The notes beneath the pieces are model-generated. The model saw nothing but the letters and a program-made list of their open reading frames with translations. It was not told where the DNA came from and did not search any database. Positions 11,530 to 23,639 of a DNA stretch of 64,000 bases are shown in pieces. Made by a program: the position numbers and the translations under genes. Position 1 is the first letter of the stretch, and every line of letters starts with the position of its first letter. This DNA is from Phymorhynchus buccinoides (taxonomy: Eukaryota > Mollusca > Gastropoda > Neogastropoda > Raphitomidae): positions 24,650,975 to 24,714,974 of the forward strand of contig CM065695.1 of NCBI GenBank assembly GCA_017654935.2, in the 5' to 3' direction.

Positions 11530-11765
11530 AACCCTTTTTTAAAATCTCATAAACATTCATCTGCATAGCAAACAGTCTGTCTAAGAATACTCAAATTATC
11601 CCTAACTGTTTGTTTTGGGATCTCTCTTCTCCCCATAATATCTCATCAGTTCACTTTTTACAGTATCCTTGCTGAACTTATTTGCTTTCTTTTTCATACT
11701 AACCCCTAAAGTGCAGCAGAATCTTCAACGTGATGAAGTTGGCTGCCTATGGTGAAGAAGAAGAC
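11530..11765 (-). repeat. Dispersed repeat, copy 2 (inverted relative to 868-1090)
   Basis: The reverse complement carries CAGCCAACTTCATCACGTTG, GAAGATTCTGCTGCACTTTA, GTGAACTGATGAGATATTAT and AGACTGTTTGCTATGCAG in the same order as 868-1090. It begins in a CTTCTT run. Confidence 0.7.
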
Positions 11766-11837
11766 AAGGAAAGATCAACGACTCACTCTGTTTTTTAAGA
11801 GAGAACACAACCGATCCCGGGGATCGGGTCTTTTTTA

Positions 11838-12041
11838 CTAGAAAATATCTGCCTCCTTCAAAAATAATCCAAAATGGGGTCTTAAGCCAGTTAACTTAAG
11901 GGAGGGGTCTTGTATTTTTTTTATTACAAAGGAGGTAATTTTAATAGTTAGAAAGAAGGGCAATGTCTCAGAGAGGTAGGTTTTATGTGGGAGGGAGTCT
12001 TATAATGGGAAATGTTATAAAGGAGGTTCTATTGTACTTAA
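11838..12041. mobile_element. Mariner-type MITE, diverged copy
   Basis: The body, AATGGGGTCTTAAG to AGGGGTCTTG and GAAGGGCAATGTCTCAGAGA, matches the MITE at 23453-23635 in the same order. The terminal repeats are eroded (AAAGGAGGTTCTATTGTA at the right end). It is flanked by TA on both sides. Confidence 0.7.
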
Positions 12042-12649
12042 TTGTACATTTGTTAATGGTTTAGGCTTTAATTATTAAACAGTTTGTTTGGTTTTTAATA
12101 AGTAAAGTTTAACTCTACTAGAGTTTAAGTCTACTGTAGTGTTAAACATAAATTTCATCATATTTTTTTTTACAGTATGGGTGACTGGGGAGCTCTGACT
12201 GGAGGTGGGACATCAGTGCGACTGGGACTCTATGAGGCTTCAGGAGAGAGCTGTATGCTGTAGATCCAGCGATTCTCATTTGGTTTGGTGAGTGAGCACT
12301 AACATTTGCACGCACAGGGTTCTTTTAACTGAACATTCTGTGCTTGACTGGTAAACAAAAATGGGCCAAAATAATTGAAACTGTCCGTTACCGGGATGGA
12401 CAATATCAGGAAAGGGTGGGAGAGTGAGTTCACCAAAGCAACGTTAGGCCTAGCCTGCTCTACTTAGGCCTGGTTATTTTTTTTATTATTTTTGCTCTAA
12501 GTCCATTTTTGACCCTTACACCTTTTCCTCCAACCCCTACTCTATTATTTTAAAAGTAAAAGCGCATTGTGATGATAGCTTAAAGGGATGGGAGTATACC
12601 TAGGATGTGGTGTTAATTAGTGAGATGACCTTTGGCTCCCATGACCCAA
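12042..12649. other. No gene seen
   Basis: AT-rich sequence. A short plus-strand stretch near 12180-12290 (AGCTCTGACTGGAGGTGGGA) is GC-richer but has no long ORF. Confidence 0.4.
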
Positions 12650-12720
12650 TTCCTGTAGTGTTAAGGATAACACGCTGTCTGAATTTCAGACAGAGATCTA
12701 GGTTCAAATCCTGGTAGGAA
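12650..12720 (+). tRNA. tRNA-like sequence, probably a pseudogene (Glu-like)
   Basis: Acceptor halves TTCCTGT and GTAGGAA pair with two wobbles. GTGT/ACAC can form a D stem. The T arm is CTAGG-TTCAAAT-CCTGG, with a clean B box. The anticodon arm does not fold properly: CTGTC/GACAG leaves a 9-nt loop holding TTTC, and the alternative TTC register has a mismatched closing pair. This fits a degenerate tRNA-Glu or a SINE head better than a working tRNA. Confidence 0.4.
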
Positions 12721-13879
12721 TCATAAGAGCCTGGTTATCTCACTTTTCTTTTTACTCCCAATTCCATGCCTAACTTTCTCTGACATTCATATTCTTCACT
12801 GCCATTAAAAAGCATTTTAAGTTCCTCTTGTCTTTCCACTCTTTTGTTTCCCCACAAACATTACCTATGGTTAGTTGTTGTTGAAGGGGGGTGGGGGGTG
12901 GAGAGGGAGAATTTAAAAAAAAAATGCTGACTGCTGTTGAGATAGCCTCTCGCAGAGACTCTTTTTGTGCAATAAACAGAATCACTTATGTTATATTTTT
13001 CTTAGTATGCAGGATTTTATTGATGTCCTAATTTGAGCAAGTAATTGACATATCCTGTAGCATTCCAGTGCTTGCATTAACAGTATATCTATTCTAACCA
13101 AACCAACATAATAATAAATAGTATGCGTAATTAACACTAACTGCATTAACATTATATATTCTAACCAATGCCAACATAATAATAAATAGTAATAGTACTA
13201 ATACAAATAGTATTCACCTTTACATAAAATTAAGACAGAATGTATGCATTACACTCTGATAGTCTGAACCTTGATTTAAATTTTCTATTCACAAACTTTT
13301 ATAGGGAACCATTGGAAATCTTCATTGTACTATTACTAAACTGATTGGAAAACACGAATTACTCTCATTGGATTTGCATAGCTACATTTAATTAGTGACA
13401 TTGACACTTCTACATTCTCTATAGTAATCAAAATTAGACGTGAGCCTTGAAGGCTTCGCCTCTTGTTTTATTTTGTTTTCGTTTAAGAAAACTTGAAGAT
13501 GCTAAATGCTGTGTTGTTGTTTTTATGCATACCACTCGTGGCTCAAGAAAGTATTGGGGGTTTAAAAAAATTTATTTTGATGTTTTGTATCATGAATTTT
13601 GTTAAGTTTCTTCACCCCTTTTTGCACTTCCAAAAGTTTTGTCCCCCCCACATTTTTAAGCAGTAAAAGAGAAATTGTCTGCATCAAAAGTGTGCATTAG
13701 TTTGCTCAAGTTTGTGCATAAGGTTCATAATGATTTGTATCTCTTCTTGGGAAGTTGGGTTCCTTTCCTGTGTAGGAAACAAGCAAAAACAGGGAGCGTT
13801 TAGTAGTTTGGGGCTTCCTTTGTGTTCCCAGACCATGTAGCTTGAATGTTGGAAGCACAGTGTACTATTTGTGTCCAGT
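12721..13879. other. No gene seen
   Basis: AT-rich intergenic sequence. A short near-duplication around 13075-13190 repeats AACATAATAATAAATAGTA. No coding signal was seen. Confidence 0.45.
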
Positions 13880-14015
13880 TTTCAATTTTTTTGTCTCCTT
13901 GCTGCCTTCAGCCAGCAACATTCCAATTTTTTGGAGGAGCCCAAAGGAGAATACAATTTAAAGGATATTTAAGAAAGAAAGGACCAATAAGGCAGAAGAA
14001 TACTTGAGAAAAGAA
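13880..14015 (+). repeat. Dispersed repeat fragment shared with 60.2-60.42 kb
   Basis: GCTGCCTTCAGCCAGCAACA, then TTTTTTGGAGGAGCCCAAAG, GAGAATAC and an AAGGCAGAAGAATA tail match the downstream copy in order, with small indels. The class is unknown. Confidence 0.5.
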
Positions 14016-15221
14016 AAAGGCAGTGTTTGTTTTTGTTTTTTTGCATCACGCACAGAAGTTCACATGCAGACAATATTTGACATGTCTCCTCCCTAATAGG
14101 GGTTTGTGTACATTACATCCGGAAACTAATGTGCATATCTGCACATAAATTAAATAAGAAATAAACGGATGGGATAAGCACACGCAGAAAGCCATGTGCA
14201 TATCCCGTCCGCTTATTTCTTACTTTCTTTTACTGTATTTGCGGACAAGGGTTTTCCGTGTGTAATATACACATGCCCTGGGCAAGGCATCTCCGTTATA
14301 AACAAATATCTTGCCCAGCCCGCCAGAATAGTATCTGCGCCCATTCTGCTATCTGGCAATCATGGTCGGAAACGACTGACTGCCCTAATGGCTCAAAGTT
14401 CACTTCAGTTCAATGTCTCATTTCCTAGCACCCTTCTTTGCAACAATAACTAATATTGGTCGTGCGAGTCAAGCTTGAAGAAGATGACTGAGCTATTTAT
14501 TCTTTATATGCACTGATGTATTGAGCATTTGCTTGCTTTTTTTTTTAATTCAATAATTATTTCACGTTTGTTTATGTTAATTGTTTTAACTGTGCTACAG
14601 CATGGCTTCATAGTCTTTTTTTCCTTTCATTGTTTTACAACGAGTACAAATTTATGTATCAAGATCCACCTGGTTGGCGAAAATGGTAGCGTTTCTTTTA
14701 TTTTTTGTGGGGTGATTTATAAAAAAGAACTACACTATGCACTGTTTCATGGTACTGTTGAATAACAAGCTGTCGATTACTATTTCACTAAATACACTGT
14801 AGTGAGAAACTGCTTTCATTGTTTGAAGATTATCTTCCAGTAATGCTGTATTATTGAAATAAATTTGCTTATTTATTTGTTTTATTCATAAATTCATTTA
14901 TGTAATTGTTTTGCTTTATAGCTTTAGTGTATGTGCACAAAATACTTGATATGTTCTAGAACTTTTTTTATATTACAGGTTGTACTGTTTGCTAATAACT
15001 AAATAAGTATTGTGTACAAATGGATGAGGGGCATAAACATCAAAGAATGGCATTGTTTGGGGATAACAGTTACCGGTACTTCTGTTCTCTTCTAAAAAAT
15101 TAAATGGCAGTCTCACCTGTACCTGTATTATAAATTTAAAAAAAGTTAAGTCATGTTTCTTTAATGAAAATCATTTCTACTACATTATTATTATTTTGAT
15201 CATGCATACTACGTTGAAGTA
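14016..15221. other. No gene seen
   Basis: AT-rich sequence. A short inverted motif near 14160-14220 has ACGGATGGGATAAGCACACG facing TGCATATCCCGTCCGC. No protein-like ORF was seen. Confidence 0.45.
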
Positions 15222-15395
15222 CTGTATTTTCTGGACATTAAGGCGACACTTTTGAGACTAAAATCCCTGCACTTTATAATATGACTAATAATATAGCAAG
15301 AAACTCTAGTAACAAAATCTGAATGTTGTGTAACATTTGGGGGTGGCTTTGTAATGAGGTGTGCCTTACAGTCCCAGAAATATGGAATTTGCATG
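15222..15395. mobile_element. Intact MITE of the 'GGACTATAAGGCG' family
   Basis: The left end TGTATTTTCTGGACATTAAG and the right-end complement CATATTTCTGGGACTGTAAG are terminal inverted repeats around a 170-bp body. The body includes ACTTTATAATATGACTAATA. The class is not certain. It serves as the reference for the split copy at 15632-15710 / 23151-23260. Confidence 0.65.
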
Positions 15396-15631
15396 ATTGA
15401 TCAGCATGCAGAAAGTGTAATGTTTATTCATGAAGGTTGTTATATACACCCTATTTTACGGACTATACAGTGATACTAACTCCATTTGCAAAAATAAAAT
15501 GACAATTTATGAAAGGGATTGACTGTTTTCAGCTGTCTTGAGAAGAGAATCTAAATCAGCCTTTCTTATTCTTTGCTGTCACTATCTCCATTATGGTCAT
15601 AAATGTGGATATAGCCTTAAGTTTTGTGTAT

Positions 15632-15710
15632 TGTATTTTACGGACTACAAGGCGATACCTGATTATAAGGCGCACCCCCCAAATTTTACACAAAACTCAG
15701 ATTTTGTTAT
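15632..15710 (-). mobile_element. MITE, left half, split by a 7.4-kb insertion
   Basis: Begins TGTATTTTACGGACTACAAG and runs to AGATTTTGTTAT. Read on the minus strand, it continues the body whose other half is at 23151-23260. Both halves end in TTGTTAT. Confidence 0.75.
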
Positions 15711-15895
15711 TATAATTGAGAATATAAATGACCACTGGGGCCAGTTAAGGCACAAAAAACACTCAATTCGAGGCTGGTAGATTGAGGTCCCTTTTATTGG
15801 AAACAAAACAAACATTTCTGGCCATAAGCCCGTCTTCAGTGTGGCGACGACAAGAAGGTAGCATAGCAAAATAGGAAAGAAAAACTGAGTAGGTT

Positions 15896-16346
15896 TCAAG
15901 GTTCAAGGTTTTTATTTCCAAAAAAGCCCCTTGGGGGTACATGGAAAAACAAAAACAAAAACAAAATATATAAACAATGAAAAAAGAAAAAGTAAAATAG
16001 AACAAACAATAAACGGACAAACAAACCTTTGACGACAACAACAACATACAAAAACAAACAAACGAAAAAACAGAAAATATAGATCAATATCCAGTCACAC
16101 CCCATCCAACTAAACCACGACATAACAAATTGTCATATCACACATCACTACAATCAAACCTTTTACATATCAGTTACACTGATGTCAGTATGACCCCCAC
16201 ATGGTAGGCGATCGAACCATCCTCATGAAATGCATTGAAATAGTGGCATAATAATATATAACCAAACAATATATTAAATTTACAAAGGCAATGCGCACAC
16301 CAGCGCACGCACATTCATGCTCTCTCTCTCTCTCTCTCTCTCTCTG

Positions 16347-16410
<64 letters not shown>

Positions 16411-16535
16411 ATACACATGTTTACCTACATGTGCGCACAAATACACACGTATGCTCATACACATACATACGTACACACACGCACAAGCACATCCGTAATT
16501 ATACAATAGACAAAAGAGCAATGAAATGTGAACAA
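15896..16535 (-). mobile_element. LINE B 3' untranslated region with (CT)n
   Basis: Follows the LINE B stop on the minus strand. It contains a CT/GA run (16319-16407), an ACATAC-rich stretch and, at the end, the complement of GGGGTACATGGAAAAACAAA, in which CCCCCAAGGGG is a potential hairpin. It closes with short TTGAACC-type tandem copies near 15896-15915. Confidence 0.6.
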
Positions 16536-19500
16536 TCAGTGGCTATGCATAATAACTTTAACAAATTTTGCTACATTTTGCAGAGTTTTCTTATTACGTG
16601 TTGTAAACAGTTTGTTGAACTTAATAATATTAGGGTGTTTGTAATAAAAAGGCTTCAACAACAGTTTTCTGCTATTGCTAAAGAAATTACAATTGAAAAC
16701 AAAATGAAATTCATCTCCCAAATCATTTGATTCACACTTATTGCACATTCTCTCTCCATGAACAATTCCCTGAAAACGTCCTTGCTGAATAGGTAACCTG
16801 TGATTTAATACTCTAAATTTGAGAATACATTTGGCCTGGTATTCAGGGAGAATGGTCAAGTATTTTTCTAACACAAAATTTTCTTTAAATATTCTGTAGT
16901 TCGTGTAAAGTTTGTTTGTGTTTAACTCAGCCTGCCAGGTCTGGACAAACTGGTCACGCAGACGCCGATTTATTTGTTTTTTGAAAGAATGTTGACTGAA
17001 ATTAATATTATACTGGCCAAGCCAAAGATCACTGAAACCCAAAGAATTTAACGTAGTATGTACTGTTTGAAGAAAATTAGCTTTATACTCACCAGAAACA
17101 TATAACTTCAAAAGAAATCTATACATGATACTAGAAAGATTATCATCATTAGAAGCATCCCTAAGTTTAAACCAAAAATTCAACATACGACTTTTTGCAG
17201 AGATCTCTATAGGATAACGACCTAACTCGCCTAGAACCATATACGTAGGCGTAGATTTGTTTAAGCTCAGCACTAATTTATAATACTTTAATTGCATTTT
17301 AGCTGCCAAGTCGCATAATTGGGGACACCAAACTTCACAACCAAACAATAAAATAGGGGCTATCATTTTATCAAATAAGTAAATCTGTACGTCAACAGGT
17401 AACATTAGCTTCCTGCACTTACGCAGTACTGAAAACATTGCTCTAGAAGCTTTATCGTACAACTTCCTCTGCGCTAACTTAAACTTATTGTTATAATTAA
17501 ATGTTAATCCAAGATACTGGAAATCGAAAGTAACTTCTAATTTACAATTGTTATACCTAAATTCTGGAATTTTTCTTATTTTGCCCCTTGAAAAAACAAC
17601 CACTTTTGTTTTAGCTACATTTACTTTAAGTTTGTTGTGAGTACAATAACTATACATAGCGTCAAGTGCATTTTGTAATGAGGCAGGGGATTCAGCTAAA
17701 ATAACTGTGTCGTCCGCATACAAAAGCAGGAACATATTAAAAAGCTTGTCTACTTCAGTTTTGTTTACATGCATCTGCATTGCACTGACCTTCAAGGATT
17801 CTAGTTTACCTGTTTTATTTCCAATATACTCCTTCATATCATTTAGAAAAATAGAAAACAAAAGAGGTGATAAATTTTCGCCTTGCCTTACCCCAGTGTT
17901 GCACTCATAAAAAGAGGACAAATCACCATTCCATGAAATACAGGACTTTGCTCTGGCATACAAATTTTTGACTACTCTTAATATGTCTCCTCTAATGTTG
18001 ATATTCATAATCTTTTGCCATAAAAGTGCACGGTTAACAAAATCAAAAGCTTTTTCGTAATCAACAAAGACACAATATAATTTCTTCTTTTTAAAAAGAA
18101 AAAAATCTATAATTGCATGTAAAGTGAAAATATGATCATTAACAGACAAACCTTTCCTGAAGCCTGCTTGTTCTTTTCCCAAAATGTTATTGAAATTTAA
18201 GAAGTTAGTCAGGCGGGTATTTAGCAAACTTGTGAATAGCTTACCAAAACAACTAAGAAGAGAGATGCCCCTGTAATTATCAGGGTTATCAGTGCTACCT
18301 TTTTTCTTATACATGGGTTTAATAATACCTATAGACCACTCATTGGGCACTTTTCCACTTTTTAATACTACATTGAAATTTTTTGTAAAAATTCCTAACA
18401 TTTTTTGAGAAGCAGATTTAATAAATTCATTTATGATTTGATCAATTCCGCATGCTTTATTATTTTTTTAATTTACTAACTGCTTCTTTTACTTCAATTT
18501 CAGTAAATGGTGTGCTTAAAAAACTAGTATTAACCTCGTCATTGAGCAAATCATCAGTATCGTCAGGTTCAGTCGCATTAGTCGTATCAGTGTTGTCATT
18601 GAACTGTTTGAAATATTCAAAAAACATATCACACGTAATTTTGCTATAGGTTTCGTTTTTATCTTGAGTCGATCCATTTAATAATTTCCAAAAAGCTGAA
18701 GGGTCAGCACTTTTTAAGTTACGTATTTTTTTGACCAGATGTGACTGAAACTTTCTGAATGACTTTGATAATTGACTTTTATAGTCTTTGCTAGCTTTAG
18801 TTTTAGCTTCTTTCGCAGGTTCATCTTTACTGCTTCTAGCAAAATTCTTAGCATTAACAAACTCTTTTCGTTTTCTCTCACAATCCGCATCAAACCACTC
18901 ACAATGCTCTGCCTGTCTTGTTACCCTACTTTGTTTACCTTTTCTTTGCAATTTATCTTTTAAAATGCCAGAATCAGTTGCTGCAGACTTCAGTATGCTG
19001 CATACGTTATGATAAAGGTCGTTTATATAATCATCTGATATAGGTATTTCATTCAACAGAATATTATCTAGCAAACTATCTAATGAATTAATAGAGTTGT
19101 CGTTAAGCAAATCAACATAGTCATTTACTTTCTCTTGGGACCATTTAGGTCGTACAGGTGCACTTGCATTTTGTGTGCCATTAATATCATTTTCAACGTG
19201 TGTGTCTTTGTCATTTGCAGAACATGATCGCCTTACAAAACTAACAGATACAGGACAATGGACATCAGAAAAATGTTCATCAAATGGATGTACGACAAAA
19301 TGAGAAAGCAAATGAAAAATAGCTTGTGAAACAATGACATAATCAACTACACTGACGTCCTTACAAGTAGTATTAGAACAATTCTCAGGATCACCTAACC
19401 GCCCATTGACTATGCGCATGTTTAGTGTTTTACACAAAGATAACAGTGCATGACCAGCATTGTTGACACAGGCATCGTTAGAACGTCTTAGCAAAGATTC

Positions 19501-20400
19501 TGTATCATCTGAGGTTTTGGTAAATATATTATCATCCTGAAAAGCATCCTCAACAAAATCAGATAAAGAACCAGTTCTAGCATTGAAATCGCCAAGCATA
19601 CATACCGTGTCAATACTCAATGACATAATACCACTCTCAAGAGAACCAAAAGCATTTGGGTCAAAGTAAGGCGAATTTTCCGGGGGGAAATAAACACAAC
19701 AGAAAAGAACCTCTTGTCCCAAAACATTTGCATCTAGTTTGAAGAATAAAGTATCTTTACTAAGCTCGTCATCGACAAAGTTATAATATCGGAGAAGCGA
19801 AGAATCTACATAAAGTTCTTTACCTTTAGATTCAAACACTTGTATGTGTTTCGTCAAGCATTGTTTAATAAGTAAGAGAATGCCTCCAGACTTTCTTTTG
19901 AACTGGTACCTGTTTTTGTAGAAACTTGTGAAACCTGGAATATCAACTGTGTCGAAGTTATCCAATTTACTTTCCGTAATGACAACTACATCATAAGAAG
20001 ATAGAAAACTACAAAAATCAGGATTTAGTAATTTACTCTTAATGCCACAAACATTTAAAGTAATGCATGAAATGTTCTTACTATTACTGCTAGACACATT
20101 ATTAGGAACCCCTTGATTTGAACATTTGGTATGAGCACTACACGCATTGCTGTCACTTGCAATACTTGTCTTGTCAATATGTATACCATCAACAGAACTA
20201 TGACTCTCGTTTACAATCGCTTGAACAAATGACTGCGTATGGTTGGATTTTGTTGAGAAGTACCTGCTACCAGCACTACCTGTTACTAAAGGAACGTGAG
20301 TTGGATGATTCATTGATGCAGCACAGTCTGCACAACATAATGATTTACTACTATGAGGGTGTGTACAAAGAAATAATAAACTGTCAGTATCATTGATATT
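16536..20400 (-). pseudogene. LINE B: endonuclease-reverse transcriptase, one frameshift
   Basis: Non-LTR retrotransposon protein, read on the minus strand. The endonuclease is at about 20070-19240, with ITLNVCGIKSKL, VVITESKLDNF, MLGDFNARTG and a DEHFSDVHCPV motif. The reverse transcriptase is at about 18400-17400, with NYRGISLLSCFGKLF, VFVDYEKAFDFVNR, GVRQGENLSPLLFSIFLND and YADDTVIL. The C-terminal region has a C-x2-C...DEFHFVFNC zinc-like motif near 16760-16700. The two halves are in different frames, and the break falls in an A7 run at about 18465-18471; removing one base joins SKLK to NKACGIDQIINE. The composition and C-terminus suggest a Nimb/I-like rather than CR1-like clade. The 5' end merges in frame with the minisatellite upstream, so the true start is unknown. 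Confidence 0.85.
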
Positions 20401-20429
20401 CCCAATCCCAGTACTGTCACACATATTGC

Positions 20430-22985
20430 CAGCATTATCATCCATATTGCCGACATAATTAACCATATTGCATACTTTACCACCAACATCATTCACAAAG
20501 CGATACTTGTTATCCACATTGCCAATGATATTATCCAATTTATCCTCAACATAATTCACATTGACAACATTATCATCCACATTATCCTCACCAACATTCT
20601 CATTGCCAACATTTACTTTCACATTATCCTCCTCCTCCTCATCGTCATCATTACCAACATTATCATGAACATTATCCTCATCATAATTCACATTGCCAAC
20701 ATTATCATCCTCATCAACATTCACATTGCCAACATTATCATCCACATTATCCTCATCAACATTCACATTACCAACATTATCATCCTCATCATCATTCACA
20801 TTGCCAACATTATCATCCTCATCATCATTCACATTGCCAACATTATCATCCACATTATCCTCATCATAATTCACATTGCCCATAATATTAACCAAATTAT
20901 CATCACCATCATTCACAAAGCGATACTTGTTATCCACATTGCCAATGTTATTATCCAATTTATCCTCAACATAATTCACATTGCCAACATTATCACCCAC
21001 ATTATCCTCACCAACATTCACATTGCCAACATTCTCATTGCCAACATTTACTTCCACATTCATCATCATGATCATCATCATCATCATCATTACTAACATT
21101 ATCATCAACATTATCCTCATCATAATTCACATGGACAACATTATCACCCACATTATCCTCACCAACATTCACATTGCCAACATTTACTTCCACATTATCC
21201 TCATCATCATCATCATCATCATTACCAACATTATCATGGACATTATCCTCATCATAATTCACATGGACAACATTATTATCCTCACCAACATTCTCATTGC
21301 CAACATTATGATCATCATCATTAATCACATTGCTAACATTATCATCCTCATCATCATTCACATTGCCAACATTATCATCCTCATCATCATTCACATTGCC
21401 AACATTATCATCCACATTATCCTCATCAACATTCTCATTGCCAACATTATCATCCTCATCATCATTCACATTGCCCAACTTTATCATCCTCATAATCATT
21501 CACATTGCCAACATTGCCATCCACATTATCCTCATCAACATTCTCATTGCCAACATTATCATCCTCATCATCATTCACATTGCCAACATTATCACCTCAT
21601 CATCATTCACATTGCCAACATTATCCACAGTATCCTCATCAACATTCTCATTGCCAACATTATCATCCTCATCATCATTCACATTGCCAACATTATCACC
21701 CTCATCATCATTCACGTTGCCAACATTATTATCCTCATCAACATTCTCATTGCCAACTTTATCATCGTCATCATTCCACATTGCCAACATTATCATCCTC
21801 AACATCATTCACATTGCCAACATTATCATCTCACATTATCCTCATTCCAATTATCCTCGTCAACATTCTCATTGCCAACGATTATCATCCTCCTCATCAT
21901 CATTCACATTGCAACCAACATCCTCATATTCTCATCCACTTTATTCATACTCCTCATCAACATTCTTAATTCACATTGCCAACATTTATCATCCTCATCA
22001 ACATTCTCATTGCCAACATTATCACCCTCATCATCATTCACATTACCGACACTATCTTCCACATCATCCTCATCAACATTCACATTACCAACATTGTCAT
22101 CATCCTCATCATCATTCACATTGCCAACATTACCATCCACATTATCCTCATCAACATTCTCGATGCCAACATTATCATCCTCATCATCATTCACCTTGCC
22201 AACTTCATCATCCACCTTATCCTCATCAACTTTCGCATTGCCAACACTATCATCCTCATCATCCTCATTAACAACATTCACATTACCATCACTATCATCC
22301 TTATCATCTTTCACATTACCTACATCATCATCCACATCATCATTCACATTGCCAACAACATTATTATCCTCATCAACATTCTCATTGCCAACTTTATCAT
22401 CCACATTATCCTCATCAACATTCACAATACCATCACTGTCAGCCTCATCATCATTCATATTGCCAACATTATCATCCACATTATCATCATTAAAAAAAAA
22501 AAAAAAAAAACACCTTCACATTACCAACACTATAATCCACATTGCCAACATATCATTCATATTATCCTCATCAACATTCACAATGTCAACATTGTCATCC
22601 ACATTATCATCATCATCATTCACATTGCCAACATTATCACCTTCATCATCATTCACATTGCCAACATTGTCATCCACATTATCCTCATAAACATTTACAT
22701 GACCAACATTATCATCCTCGACATCATTCACATTACCAACACACTCATCCTCATCAACATTCACAATACCGTCACTATCAGCCTCATCATCATTCACATT
22801 ACCAACATTATCATCCATTATTATCATCATCATCATTCACATTGCCAACATTATCATTCATATTATCATCATCAACATTCACATTGCCAACATTGTCATC
22901 CACATTATCCTCATCATCATTCACAATACCAACATTATCATCCACATCATCCTCATCAACATTCACATTACCAACATTAGAAAAG
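20430..22985. repeat. 2.5-kb minisatellite, Asp/Asn/Gly/Val-coding on the minus strand
   Basis: Units of 33, 39 and 42 bp are built from TTCACATTGCCAACATTATC plus ATCCTCATCATC or ATCCACATTATCCTCATCAAC modules. Because most units are multiples of three, the minus strand reads NVGNVNDDEDD-type repeats and the plus strand reads Ser/Leu/Thr/Pro or Ile/His-rich repeats over long distances. A 20-bp poly-A tract at about 22491-22510 interrupts it. The least regular units lie at 20400-20600, next to LINE B, and the most regular at 21300-22000. Confidence 0.95.
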
Positions 22986-23150
22986 TCACACACACACACA
23001 AAGAAAAAAAAAGGAGAGAGACTGAATACAATTCATAATAACCATGGAAAAAAGGAGAGCCTACAAATGGCAAAGTTGAGACACTGAGTGTGTGTTAATT
23101 TTATTAAGACAACTTTTATAGCGCCTAATCTTTAAGCTCTAACTCTGTTG

Positions 23151-23260
23151 TTGTTATAGTTTCTTACTATATTATCAGTCACATTATAAGGCGCAGGGGT
23201 CTCAGTGTGAGGGAAAAAAAGTATCGCCTTATTTGTCTTATAGTCCGTAAAATATGGTAT
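23151..23260 (-). mobile_element. MITE, right half, split by a 7.4-kb insertion
   Basis: The minus strand starts CCATATTTTACGGACTATAA and continues GCGCCTTATAATGTGACTGA to AAACTATAACAA, where it breaks off. The missing remainder is at 15632-15710. Confidence 0.75.
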
Positions 23261-23452
23261 TATATTAATATGACTGCCTACAATTGACAGTACACAAATC
23301 GTGATAAAGTGACTCTGTCTTACTGACAAAAATCCATTTGAAAGTAAGAACTTTCCAGAACTTCTTTTTGTAATGCACCCTTCTCCTCCCTCTGACTATG
23401 GGTTTGTCTCTGGAAATGTGTGCCCGGATTTGTTTCCTTATTTCTCTCAAAG

Positions 23453-23635
23453 TACAGTGGAACCTCCCTTATAAGACATTCAAAAATCATCCAAAATGAG
23501 GTCTTATGCGGGAGGGGTCTTATAAGGGAGGTAATTTTAATACTTACAAAGAAGGGCAATGTCTTAGAGAAGTAGGTCTTATAATGTGGGAGGGAGTCTT
23601 ATAATAGGAGGTCTTATAAGGGAGGTTCCACTGTA
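23453..23635. mobile_element. Mariner-type MITE, complete
   Basis: It has 183 bp including flanking TA. The left end TACAGTGGAACCTCCCTTAT and the right end ATAAGGGAGGTTCCACTGTA are perfect inverted repeats. TA duplication and CAGTGGAACC ends fit a Tc1/mariner-derived non-autonomous element. A diverged copy is at 11838-12041. Confidence 0.85.
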
Positions 23636-23639
23636 TTTG

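Larger units (their letters stand above)
15711..23150. mobile_element. Composite 7.4-kb insertion with TTGTTAT target duplication
   Basis: Everything between the two MITE halves is bounded by TTGTTAT at 15704-15710 and at 23151-23157. The right end, TTTTATAGCGCCTAATCTTT followed by a GTT run, looks like a plus-strand retroelement 3' tail. LINE B (-) and the 2.5-kb minisatellite lie inside, so at least one further insertion or expansion happened within it. Confidence 0.6.
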
